DNA from: Paenibacillaceae bacterium
GTDB lineage: Bacteria > Bacillota > Bacilli > Paenibacillales > NBRC-103111
DNA: 64,000 nucleotides
Direction of reading: 5' to 3'
Assembly (NCBI GenBank): GCA_029256185.1
Contig: JAQSYI010000024.1
Span: 1-64,000 of the forward strand
The position numbers and the translations under genes are program-made. The notes under the pieces were generated by a model. It had not been told where the DNA came from, searched no databases, and worked only from the letters and a program-made list of their open reading frames with translations. Positions 51,449-59,095 of this stretch are shown piece by piece; position 1 is the first letter of the stretch, and each line of letters opens with the position of its first letter.

Positions 51449-52531
51449 ATGGGTAAAATCAAAATTGGAGTAATCGGCGTCGGGGGAATCGCACAGGGCG
51501 TTCACTTGCCCGGCATTGAACAATGCGGGGATTTGGTACTGACAGCAATCTGTGATATTGACGAGGAAAAGCTGCAGAAGATAGGTGAAAAATACGGAAT
51601 CGAACCGGCTTTCCGTTTCACCAGCCATCATGAGCTGCTTGCCTGTCCCGAAGTGGAAGCGGTTGACATCTGTACCCCCAATGACTGCCACTTCCACATT
51701 GCCATGGATGCCGCATCGGCAGGCAAACCGTATGCCGTGGAAAAACCGATTACCATGACTGCGGAGGAAGCCGATATTCTTGCCCTGCACACCCAAAAAA
51801 TGGGGGTAAAGAATATGGTATGCTTCTCCTATCGCTTCAAAACAGCGGCCAGATGCGGCCGGGATTACATTCAGCGGGGTTTACTTGGGGAGATCTATCA
51901 CGTGAGCATGCAGTATCTCCAATCCTGGGGGCTTCCCGAATCCAACAGACCGCTTGCATGGCGGTTTATGAAGGAGCGGGCCGGCTCCGGCGCGTTCGGC
52001 GATCTCGGCTGCCATGCTCTTGATCTTGTCCGGTTCGTTACCGGCAAGGATTATCTCAAGATCATAAGCCAGGCCGACACGTACACTAAGGAACGGCCCC
52101 TTCCTGACGGATCCGGCATGGGGACCGTCGATGTGGATGACTATTGCAACTATCTCGCCCAACTGGAGGACCGTATTACAGCCAGCTTCCAGATTACCCG
52201 CTTCGGCTACGGAAGAGGCAATTATCAGCGTATGGAGGTGTTCGGCAGCAAGGGCGCCCTTATCTATACCCTGGACAACAACCGCCCCAATTCGGACGAA
52301 CTGGACATCTGCATCGGACCTGCTGCCAATGAAACCAAAACCTATCATAAGCTTGACCGCTTCCCTTCACAATACAACTCGGACCAGATGCAGTCCTTTG
52401 CCGATATCATCAACGGAAACGGAGACGGTCTGGCGGCGGACATTGAAGACGGGCGCATCAACCAGCATGCCTGCGACGCCGTTATTCAATCCTTTGAAGA
52501 GGAGAGATGGATCAAGCTGTCCAAGCTGTGA
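51449..52531 (+). CDS. Gfo/Idh/MocA family oxidoreductase (second)
   Basis: 360 aa. Rossmann motif KIGVIGVGGIAQGVH at the N-terminus; EKPITMTAEEADIL carries the catalytic Lys; FGDLGCHALDLVRFVTGK is the conserved C-terminal-domain segment. It is an NAD(P)-dependent sugar or polyol dehydrogenase of unknown substrate, different from the oxidoreductase at 27.2 kb. Transcribed away from the dockerin operon, it is the only plus-strand gene in the glycan region. RBS AAGGGAAG. A good terminator follows. Confidence 0.85.
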   Translation: MGKIKIGVIGVGGIAQGVHLPGIEQCGDLVLTAICDIDEEKLQKIGEKYGIEPAFRFTSHHELLACPEVEAVDICTPNDCHFHIAMDAASAGKPYAVEKPITMTAEEADILALHTQKMGVKNMVCFSYRFKTAARCGRDYIQRGLLGEIYHVSMQYLQSWGLPESNRPLAWRFMKERAGSGAFGDLGCHALDLVRFVTGKDYLKIISQADTYTKERPLPDGSGMGTVDVDDYCNYLAQLEDRITASFQITRFGYGRGNYQRMEVFGSKGALIYTLDNNRPNSDELDICIGPAANETKTYHKLDRFPSQYNSDQMQSFADIINGNGDGLAADIEDGRINQHACDAVIQSFEEERWIKLSKL

Positions 52532-52571
52532 TCCGCCCATTGCAAAACCGGGGAAAGTTTTTCAACAAACG

Positions 52572-52604
52572 ACGGGTTGGAACAGGTTTTCCTGTCCAAC
52601 CCGT
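52572..52604 (+). terminator. Terminator after the plus-strand oxidoreductase
   Basis: ACGGGTTGG-A-ACAGG pairs with CCTGT-C-CAACCCGT around a TTTT loop (one mismatch), followed by TTAGTTT. Confidence 0.8.
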
Positions 52605-52834
52605 TTAGTTTGCCGCTCCATGTCCGCCATCTTCAAGCAGGCGCCCAAATATCCTTCAGATACTGATCATAGTGATGCCGGAAGCTCTCCGGACCGTTCT
52701 TAAGCATGGACGAGTATTTGATATACTATTTTACATTATAGGAATGTTGATCCCTTGAAATGAAGCGAATCTGCCGCGGAGCCTATAATGTCCCCTGCTC
52801 GGGGAGTTTATGCTTTCCAGCCAACGAACCAAAA
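52605..52834. other. Gene-free boundary between glycan and crh regions
   Basis: About 230 bases between two convergent terminators. I see no gene, RNA or repeat in it. Confidence 0.5.
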
Positions 52835-52860
52835 CAAAAAAGCTTCCTAAATGAGGAAGC
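52835..52860 (-). terminator. Terminator after crh
   Basis: GCTTCCT (52842-52848) pairs with AGGAAGC (52854-52860); the minus strand ends in TTTTTT. Confidence 0.85.
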
Positions 52861-52899
52861 CTTCGGTCGGTGTTGGTCAATCGCTAATCAGTCGTTAAC

Positions 52900-53169
52900 T
52901 TACTGATTCTCCAGTTCTTCCTTGCTGACCAGGGTGACAAGGGCATTGACGGCTTGTTCCGCATCAGTGCCTTCCGCACTAATATGAACCTCTGTTCCTG
53001 TACTGATGGCCAGGCTCATAATACCCATGATGCTCTTAGCGTTGACTTTCTTATCATCCTTCTCCACAAAGATCTCAGAAGAGAATTTATTAGCTTCCTG
53101 CACGAACAAGGCGGCGGGCCTAGCATGAAGACCGGTTTTCAACTTAACGACGACGGGACGCCTCGACAT
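52900..53169 (-). CDS. crh: HPr-like protein Crh (with a His at the phosphocarrier position)
   Basis: 89 aa, full length for HPr/Crh. The regulatory Ser lies in NAKSIMGIMSL, where HPr kinase acts to make a CcpA co-repressor. Overall it follows Crh of Bacillus (RPAALFVQEAN), and its place after rapZ-yvcK-whiA is the crh position. Bacillus Crh has Gln at residue 15; here GLHARPAA carries His, so sugar phosphotransfer is not excluded. The start at 53169 is just where the family begins; a longer frame adds 25 residues. Confidence 0.88.
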   Translation of the reverse strand: MSRRPVVVKLKTGLHARPAALFVQEANKFSSEIFVEKDDKKVNAKSIMGIMSLAISTGTEVHISAEGTDAEQAVNALVTLVSKEELENQ

Positions 53170-53299
53170 GAACCAATACCCCCTAAAATGACTTATTCCA
53201 TCTATAATATGAAGCGTTTGCGGGCTCATAAAGGAAAAGTACACGTTTTTCTACCATTATATCATTATTTCCCTAAGTACACTAGAAGAAAGTCTGAAT

Positions 53300-54229
53300 T
53301 TACGGTTGGCGGAGTTTTTCCGCAAGTTCATCTATTTTTCGAAGGCGGTGGTTCACGCCGGATTTGCTCACATTGCCCTTCAGAAGCTCCCCGATTTCAT
53401 TGAGATTCACATCCGGATACTGCAACCGGACTTCCGCTACCTCGCGAAGCTTGTCTGGCAGACTGGCAAGCCCTACCTCACGCTGCAGCAAGCGGATATT
53501 CTCAATCTGCCGGAGGGACGCCCCGATTGTCTTGTTCAGATTGGCGGTTTCGCAATTCACAATCCGGTTGACGGAATTGCGCATATCCTTCATAATCCGG
53601 ATGTCCTCGAACCGCAGCAGCGCCTGATGGGCCCCGATCAGACTAAGGAACTCGATAATTTTCTGGCCCTCCTTGATATAGAAAACAAAGCCCTTCTTTC
53701 TTTCAATGCAGCGGGCGTTCAGGTGAAAGCGGTTGGCCAGCTCCACCAGCGCCTGGCAATGCTCCTCATACATGGAGGAGATCTCCAGATGGTAAGATGA
53801 CCCTTCGGGATTGTTAACCGAGCCGCCGGCCAGGAAGGCCCCGCGCAGATACGCACGCTTGCAGCAGTTGCCGCGGATCATCCGCTTATCGATCCCAGGT
53901 GTAAACTGGAATCCTTCATACACAATCTTCAGGTCGGACAGGATGTCCTGAACCTGATTGGGAATACGGACCATATAAACGTTGTTCTTCTTCAAACGCA
54001 TCTTCTTGCGGACCAACAGCTCAATATGCACCTGATATGTCTTCTTGAGCAGAGAGTAGATTCTCCTGGCAATAGCGGCATTCTCCGTTGAAATATCCAG
54101 AATGACCCGCTGATTGGACAGCTGCACGGATCCGTTCATCCGGATCAAGCTGGAAAGTTCGGCTTTTTCGCAGCAGGCCTCCGCTTCCATGAGCGTCAAT
54201 TCCTTCTTGGTTTGCGCCGCAAAGGACAT
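53300..54229 (-). CDS. whiA: WhiA family DNA-binding protein
   Basis: 309 aa. The N-terminal half is a LAGLIDADG homing-endonuclease-like fold without nuclease activity (VQLSNQRVILDISTENAAIARRIY; KRAYLRGAFLAGGSVNNPEGSYHLE-like region). The C-terminal helix-turn-helix (LREVAEVRLQYPDVNLNEIGELLKGNVSKSGVNHRLRK) binds DNA. In Bacillus it affects cell division and chromosome organisation; in Streptomyces it controls sporulation. Start seven bases after the yvcK stop; RBS GAGGGGG. Confidence 0.95.
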   Translation of the reverse strand: MSFAAQTKKELTLMEAEACCEKAELSSLIRMNGSVQLSNQRVILDISTENAAIARRIYSLLKKTYQVHIELLVRKKMRLKKNNVYMVRIPNQVQDILSDLKIVYEGFQFTPGIDKRMIRGNCCKRAYLRGAFLAGGSVNNPEGSSYHLEISSMYEEHCQALVELANRFHLNARCIERKKGFVFYIKEGQKIIEFLSLIGAHQALLRFEDIRIMKDMRNSVNRIVNCETANLNKTIGASLRQIENIRLLQREVGLASLPDKLREVAEVRLQYPDVNLNEIGELLKGNVSKSGVNHRLRKIDELAEKLRQP

Positions 54230-54236
54230 AGCCCCC

Positions 54237-55220
54237 TCACCTCTTCTTTAGCATCCAGCTTTCGACCAGCTGATAAATATGATGGCTTAACCGTTCGGCG
54301 TCATGCCGGAGATACGTGCGGAACAGCACCAGCCTGTCGGCTACCACCTGATAGCCCCGGCGTCTGACTTCATCCAGATCCAGTTCGACGGCGCTCGCGC
54401 CCTTCTCGGCATATCTTGACTCCACCTGTGGTGGAATATCCCCGTTATTAACAATAACATAATCGAACAGGTGATGACCAACATGATCATGAATCGCCTG
54501 CAGATGATCGCTGACCGAATACCCGTCCGTCTCCCCGGGCTGGGTCATGACATTGCAGATAAAAATTTTGACAGCCTCTGATGCAACCAGCGCTTCCGCC
54601 ACTCCCGGCACGATGAGATTGGGCAGAATGCTGGTGTACAGACTTCCGGGACCTACCAGAATGGCGTCTGTTTCCTTGATCGCCTCCAGCACCTCAGGCA
54701 GCGGCTCCACATTGGCAGGCTCCAGAAACACCCGCTTAATGCGCCCGCCGGCCAAAGGAATCTTCGATTCCCCTTCGATGATGCTCCCGTTCTCCATCTC
54801 CGCCTTCAGCACAATGCCCTGATTGGCCGTGGGCAGTACACGCCCCCGCACCGCAAGCACTCTGGACAACGCCTTGATGCCGGATACGAAGTCGCCCGTT
54901 ATGTCATTCATTGCCGCCAGAATTAGGTTGCCCAAGCTGTGCCCGGCCAATCCATTCCCCGCGGTAAATCGGTACTCCAGCATCCGGGAAAGCATGGGCT
55001 CCACATCCGCAAGCGCATTCAACACATTGCGTATATCTCCTGGCGGCGGCATCTGCAGCTCGGAACGGAGAATGCCGGAGCTGCCTCCGTCATCAGCCAC
55101 TGTGACGATTGCCGTAATGTCCAGAGGCTTTTCCTTCAAGCCCCGCAGCATAACGGACAATCCCGTACCGCCCCCGATTACCACGATTCGCGGCAAACGC
55201 TTGTTGTCCTTGTGCTGCAT
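54237..55220 (-). CDS. yvcK: YvcK family gluconeogenesis factor
   Basis: 327 aa. CofD-like nucleotide-binding fold: VVIGGGTGLSVMLRGL at the start, VTVADDGGSSG, LPPGD-like PPPGDIRNVL, AGHSLGNLIL and VGPGSLYTSILPNL. YvcK binds UDP-sugars and is needed for normal cell shape and growth on gluconeogenic carbon sources in Bacillus. It is the middle gene of the conserved rapZ-yvcK-whiA set. Confidence 0.95.
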   Translation of the reverse strand: MQHKDNKRLPRIVVIGGGTGLSVMLRGLKEKPLDITAIVTVADDGGSSGILRSELQMPPPGDIRNVLNALADVEPMLSRMLEYRFTAGNGLAGHSLGNLILAAMNDITGDFVSGIKALSRVLAVRGRVLPTANQGIVLKAEMENGSIIEGESKIPLAGGRIKRVFLEPANVEPLPEVLEAIKETDAILVGPGSLYTSILPNLIVPGVAEALVASEAVKIFICNVMTQPGETDGYSVSDHLQAIHDHVGHHLFDYVIVNNGDIPPQVESRYAEKGASAVELDLDEVRRRGYQVVADRLVLFRTYLRHDAERLSHHIYQLVESWMLKKR

Positions 55221-55415
55221 GGCCCCACCCCAATCCGGTCAAGGATAAATGACTGACGGCGGCTTTTGCTGCCGTTGCCGTTGTTTGTCTGGAAGTCAAA
55301 CAATCCCTGAAACATATGCTTTCTATCCTGGAATAGCAGGATCCCGTCATTTCATTCATCAGTGATGCCGCCCAAGCGGCACGGAAGTCTGAGACTGTAA
55401 AGGATCGCCGCCGTG

Positions 55416-56303
55416 TTACCTCCGGTCCCGGTCGGAATCCCGGTGATTAACCCGTACGGACTCGGTTTCACTTTCGCCGATCACACGCCCCAGGTATTCC
55501 GCAACAGCCACGGACCGGTGTTTGCCACCTGTACAGCCGATGCCTACCACAACCTGGCTTTTGCCTTCCTTACGGTATTGCGGGATCAAAAAATTCAGCA
55601 AATCCAGCAGCTTTGTCAAAAATTCCTGGGTTTCCGGCCATTTCATGACATAATCATAGACATCGGGGTCTTGCCCGGTATTGGGACGCAGCGCCTCCAC
55701 ATAATGGGGGTTGGGCAGAAAACGCACATCGAAGATCAGGTCAGCATCAATGGGAATCCCATACTTGAAGCCAAAGGAAATCACGTTAAACGACAGCTTG
55801 GTGTGATCCACATGGGTAAACCGGGCAATGATCCGTTCCTTCAATTGTGCGGGCTTCAGGCTGGTGGTGTCGATGACTTGTGTGGCTTGGCCCTTCAGTT
55901 CCTCCAGCATCTTCCGTTCCTGATGAATTCCCTCCAGCGGAGCATCGGCAGGAGCTAACGGATGCCTGCGCCGGCTCTCCTTGTAGCGTTGCACCAAGAC
56001 CAGATCAGTGGCATCGAGAAACAAAATTTCGGAACGGAGGGTGTAATTGTCCTTGAGATCCTGCAGGGACTGGGACAAAGCCTTGAAAAATTCCCGGCCC
56101 CTCAAATCAATCACCAGGGCCACCCGACCGATCTTGCCGTTGGATTGCTGGATCAGCTCCGCAAATTTGGGAATCAGGACAGGAGGAAGATTATCTACGC
56201 AAAAGAACCCCAGATCCTCCAGGCTTTGCACCGCTATGGTTTTGCCGGCGCCTGACATCCCGGTAATGATGACAAGCAGCGCCTGCTCCATCCGCTCCTC
56301 CAT
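55416..56303 (-). CDS. rapZ: RNase adapter/nucleotide-binding protein RapZ (YvcJ)
   Basis: 295 aa. P-loop ITGMSGAGKTIA near the N-terminus, then the family segments DNLPPVLIPKF and FLDATDLVLVQRYKESRRRHPL, and the C-terminal SFGFKYGIP, DVRFLPNPHY and IGCTGGKHRSV. YvcJ hydrolyses nucleotides and affects competence in Bacillus; the proteobacterial homologue guides decay of a regulatory RNA. I chose the start at 56303 (GAGGAGG upstream); a longer frame adds 15 residues. Confidence 0.95.
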   Translation of the reverse strand: MEERMEQALLVIITGMSGAGKTIAVQSLEDLGFFCVDNLPPVLIPKFAELIQQSNGKIGRVALVIDLRGREFFKALSQSLQDLKDNYTLRSEILFLDATDLVLVQRYKESRRRHPLAPADAPLEGIHQERKMLEELKGQATQVIDTTSLKPAQLKERIIARFTHVDHTKLSFNVISFGFKYGIPIDADLIFDVRFLPNPHYVEALRPNTGQDPDVYDYVMKWPETQEFLTKLLDLLNFLIPQYRKEGKSQVVVGIGCTGGKHRSVAVAEYLGRVIGESETESVRVNHRDSDRDRR

Positions 56304-56391
56304 GTCGCACTTCCTCCTCTTCCCTTCATTGTATGCTTGCCGAAGCAAAATGTATAACTGTACTGAAATAACATGATCTTAAGCCGCTAAT

Positions 56392-57336
56392 CTACAGAAG
56401 CAGCCCTGCCGCACCTACCGCACCGGCATCATTGCCCAGCGTAGCCGGTACAATATCCACTCCGGTTTGGGCATGCTCAGGCGTATATTTCTTGAAGATC
56501 TCACGGATAGGATCGAACAGAATATCTCCAGCCTTGGAAACCCCGCCGCCCAGGATAAAACGCTGCGGATTCACTACAACAGCAATGGAAGCCATAGAGC
56601 GGCCCAAATAATAAGCAGCGCGCTTGATAATGCGCAAGGACACTTCATCCCCTGCCTTGGCTGCATCGAATACGTCCTTGGCGGTAATGGGATTAATCAA
56701 AGAAATAGCCGTACGGTCCCCGCGGGCAACCGCATCATTGGCCATGCGGATAATTCCCGTAGCGGAAGATACGGTTTCCAGGCATCCCTTCTGGCCGCAG
56801 GTGCACAAGACCGCTTCCAGATCCGGCACAATAGCCATGTGGCCCAGTTCTCCAGCCATTCCGCCTACGCCTTCGTAAATTTTACCATTGATTATAATGC
56901 CGCCGCCCACGCCTGTTCCCAGCGTATAACAGACACAATTGGCAATGCCGCGGCCGGCTCCGCCCCAAGCTTCTCCCAACGCCGCTACATTGGCGTCATT
57001 GTTGATCTTCACCGGAACGCCCAGCTTAGCCTCCAGCAGTTCCTTGGCAGGCACATTATGCCAGTCCAGATTGTTGGAGAATTTGATGAAGCCCTTCGGT
57101 ATATCCAGGAATCCGGCAATCCCTGCGCCTACACCCGCTACCTGCTCCCATGCATACGGAGATTCCTCCACAATGGTGCGGACATATTGCGCGATCCGGC
57201 CCATTCCGGCTTCTCCGCCTTCCTCCGATTTGGTAGGACCTTCATAAGTATGCTTCAGATTTCCTTCCGCGTCGCATACCCCTACCTTGATCGTGGTACC
57301 GCCCACATCCACGCCGATATAAATCTTTTCCGACAT
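56392..57336 (-). CDS. glcK: ROK-family glucokinase
   Basis: 314 aa. Phosphorylates glucose with ATP, feeding sugars freed by the glycan enzymes into glycolysis. Visible: the phosphate-binding DVGGTTIKVGV, the glucose-binding INNDANVAALGE, TLGTGVGGGIIING, and the ROK zinc signature GHMAIVPD...CTCGQKGCLET with three Cys and one His. The next genes downstream are rapZ, yvcK and whiA. Confidence 0.92.
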   Translation of the reverse strand: MSEKIYIGVDVGGTTIKVGVCDAEGNLKHTYEGPTKSEEGGEAGMGRIAQYVRTIVEESPYAWEQVAGVGAGIAGFLDIPKGFIKFSNNLDWHNVPAKELLEAKLGVPVKINNDANVAALGEAWGGAGRGIANCVCYTLGTGVGGGIIINGKIYEGVGGMAGELGHMAIVPDLEAVLCTCGQKGCLETVSSATGIIRMANDAVARGDRTAISLINPITAKDVFDAAKAGDEVSLRIIKRAAYYLGRSMASIAVVVNPQRFILGGGVSKAGDILFDPIREIFKKYTPEHAQTGVDIVPATLGNDAGAVGAAGLLL

Positions 57337-57456
57337 TGAAAATGCACCTCGAACTCATATTAGTTTTGCTTCTTTTCCAACTATAAGCCAAGGTATGCAG
57401 CAGGTCAAGACAGGTAATAGTACGTATACGTGACGAATCCCGGGCGGGGAGCCGCT

Positions 57457-57745
57457 ACGGGCAGGAGCCGGGTCAGTCTCGGCGCTATGCCCTCTCGCTC
57501 TTGATTTTGCTTTGACCTTGATCTGGCCCTTGACCGTAAGCTATGGGCAGGAGCCGGCGTCAGTCTCGGCGATACGCCCTCCACTCTTGCTCTTGACCTT
57601 GATCTGGCCCTTGACCGTAAGCTACGGGCAGGAGCCGGCGTCAGTCTCGGCGCCATGCCCTCCGCTTTTGCTCTTGCTCTTGACCTTGATCTGGCCCTTG
57701 ACCGTAAGCTATGGGCAGGAGCCGGCGTCAGTCTCGGCGATACGC
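57457..57745. repeat. Four tandem repeats of 81-87 nt
   Basis: The block GCAGGAGCCGGCGTCAGTCT recurs at about 57461 (slightly changed), 57547, 57628 and 57715, each time followed by CTCGGC. Between them is a C/T-rich stretch with CTTGACCTTGATCTGGCCCT. The variable unit length comes from differing numbers of CTTGCT or CTTGAC hexamers. Origin and role unknown. Confidence 0.85.
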
Positions 57746-57916
57746 CCTCCCGATCTTGACCCTGCCCTGACTCTTGACCTTGCTTTTACGCTTTCAAACG
57801 AACAGGAGCTTCATGCGCCAGCATGACGCGGCTTGCTCCTCCCCCTCCCTCTTCAGGGGCACACAGCAGCAGGCTAAACGGGCATCACGTGGCGGAAGAA
57901 CACCCCAGTAAAGCGT

Positions 57917-57960
57917 GTTCCCCTTGAAGCTTGCCTCATCAGGCAAGCTTCAAGGGGAAC
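57917..57960. repeat. Perfect 20-bp inverted repeat with 4-nt loop
   Basis: The arms 57917-57936 and 57941-57960 (GTTCCCCTTGAAGCTTGCCT and its complement) pair without a mismatch around CATC. No T-run follows on either strand, so it is not a standard terminator. It may be a remnant of a small mobile repeat or an RNA-stability hairpin. Confidence 0.8.
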
Positions 57961-58054
57961 GAAAGCGACTCCCACCACCACCCCAACCTTCAACGACGGC
58001 CCAGGAAGCTCTCACGCTGCTTGACGGGGTCTTGGGGCGTCAGCGCCCAAGTCG

Positions 58055-58076
58055 CCCCCCTTTGGCGAAAGGGGGG
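58055..58076 (-). terminator. Hairpin just after trxB
   Basis: CCCCCCTTT pairs with AAAGGGGGG around GGCG, 23 nt after the trxB stop. There is no U-run beyond the UUU at the stem base. A neighbouring GC-rich stem (CTTGGG/CCCAAG, 58031-58050) could add to transcription stop. Confidence 0.45.
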
Positions 58077-58098
58077 AAGGGGGGGATTCGCACTACAC

Positions 58099-59046
58099 TT
58101 ATAAGCTCTGGCTCCAATCATGCACCATACTGCCTTCCAGATACTTCTCGCAATCCAGTGCGGCCATGCAGCCGCTCCCGGCTGCCGTAATCGCCTGGCG
58201 GTACTTATGATCCTGCACATCCCCGCAAGCGAATACGCCGGGGATGTTGGTCTCGGTAGTACCGGGCTTCACCTTAATATAGCCGATCTCATCTGTTTCC
58301 AACTGGCCTGCCAGGAAGCCCGTATTGGGCGTATGCCCAATCGCTACGAAGATTCCGTCCGTGTCCAGCACTTCCTCTTGACCCGTGGCATTATTCTGCA
58401 CCTTCAGCCCGGTAACACCCTTATCGCCGGCAACCACCTCAAGCGGGGTAAGGTTCAATCCCCACGTAACCTTGTTGTTCTCCCGGGCCCGCTCCTGCAT
58501 GATCTTGGAGGCCCGCAGCTCCTCGCGGCGGTGAACCAGCTTCACTTCCGATGCAAACCGCGTCAGGAAATTCGCCTCCTCCATCGCGGAATCCCCGCCT
58601 CCCACCACGATGATCTTCTTGCCGCGGAAGAAGAAGCCGTCGCAAGTGGCGCAGGTGCTGACACCGCGGCCCACATTGTCCCGCTCGCCGGGAATGCCGA
58701 TATACTTGGCGGAAGCGCCTGTAGAAATAATAACCGACTCCGTTTCCAGTATCTCCCCGCCCTCCAGATGGAGCTTGAAGGGACGTGCGGACAGGTCAGC
58801 GTTGTTGACCCACCCGCTGCGGAACTGGGCGCCGAAGCGCTCTGCCTGCTTGCGCATATTCTCCATCAACTCAGGGCCCATAATCCCTAAGGGAAACCCG
58901 GGGAAGTTCTCCACCTCGGTAGTTGTGGTAAGCTGTCCCCCCGGCTCCGGTCCTTCGATGACCAGCGGATTCAGATTCGCCCGGGCCAAGTAAATGGCGG
59001 CGGTGAGGCCAGAAGGCCCTGTTCCGACAATAATACTCTTATACAT
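58099..59046 (-). CDS. trxB: Thioredoxin reductase
   Basis: 315 aa flavoenzyme that passes electrons from NADPH to thioredoxin. FAD-binding IVGTGPSGLTAAIY at the start, the redox pair CATCDG, the NADPH-binding VGGGDSAMEEA, and the C-terminal FAD motif GVFACGDVQD are all present. RBS GAGGAGA. It follows the TPR protein gene by 49 nt, so the two are probably co-transcribed. Confidence 0.97.
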   Translation of the reverse strand: MYKSIIVGTGPSGLTAAIYLARANLNPLVIEGPEPGGQLTTTTEVENFPGFPLGIMGPELMENMRKQAERFGAQFRSGWVNNADLSARPFKLHLEGGEILETESVIISTGASAKYIGIPGERDNVGRGVSTCATCDGFFFRGKKIIVVGGGDSAMEEANFLTRFASEVKLVHRREELRASKIMQERARENNKVTWGLNLTPLEVVAGDKGVTGLKVQNNATGQEEVLDTDGIFVAIGHTPNTGFLAGQLETDEIGYIKVKPGTTETNIPGVFACGDVQDHKYRQAITAAGSGCMAALDCEKYLEGSMVHDWSQSL

Positions 59047-59095
59047 GTGGATTCATCTCCTCGTGATCGGTCTTTCCCGATAATATTCCCCCGCG

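Larger units (their letters stand above)
57337..58098. other. Noncoding, repeat-rich region between trxB and glcK
   Basis: 760 bases with no credible gene. It contains four tandem repeats of 81-87 nt (57457-57745), a 20-bp perfect palindrome (57917-57960), and a G/C-run hairpin next to trxB (58055-58076), listed separately. Open frames here (Ser/Arg-rich on one strand, Leu/Pro-rich on the other) follow the repeat and have no start signals. Confidence 0.6.

Noticed and set aside
57405..57826. Ser/Arg-rich or Leu/Pro-rich proteins in the repeat region
   Set aside because: Both are translations of the tandem DNA repeat, lack start signals, and have no conserved features.
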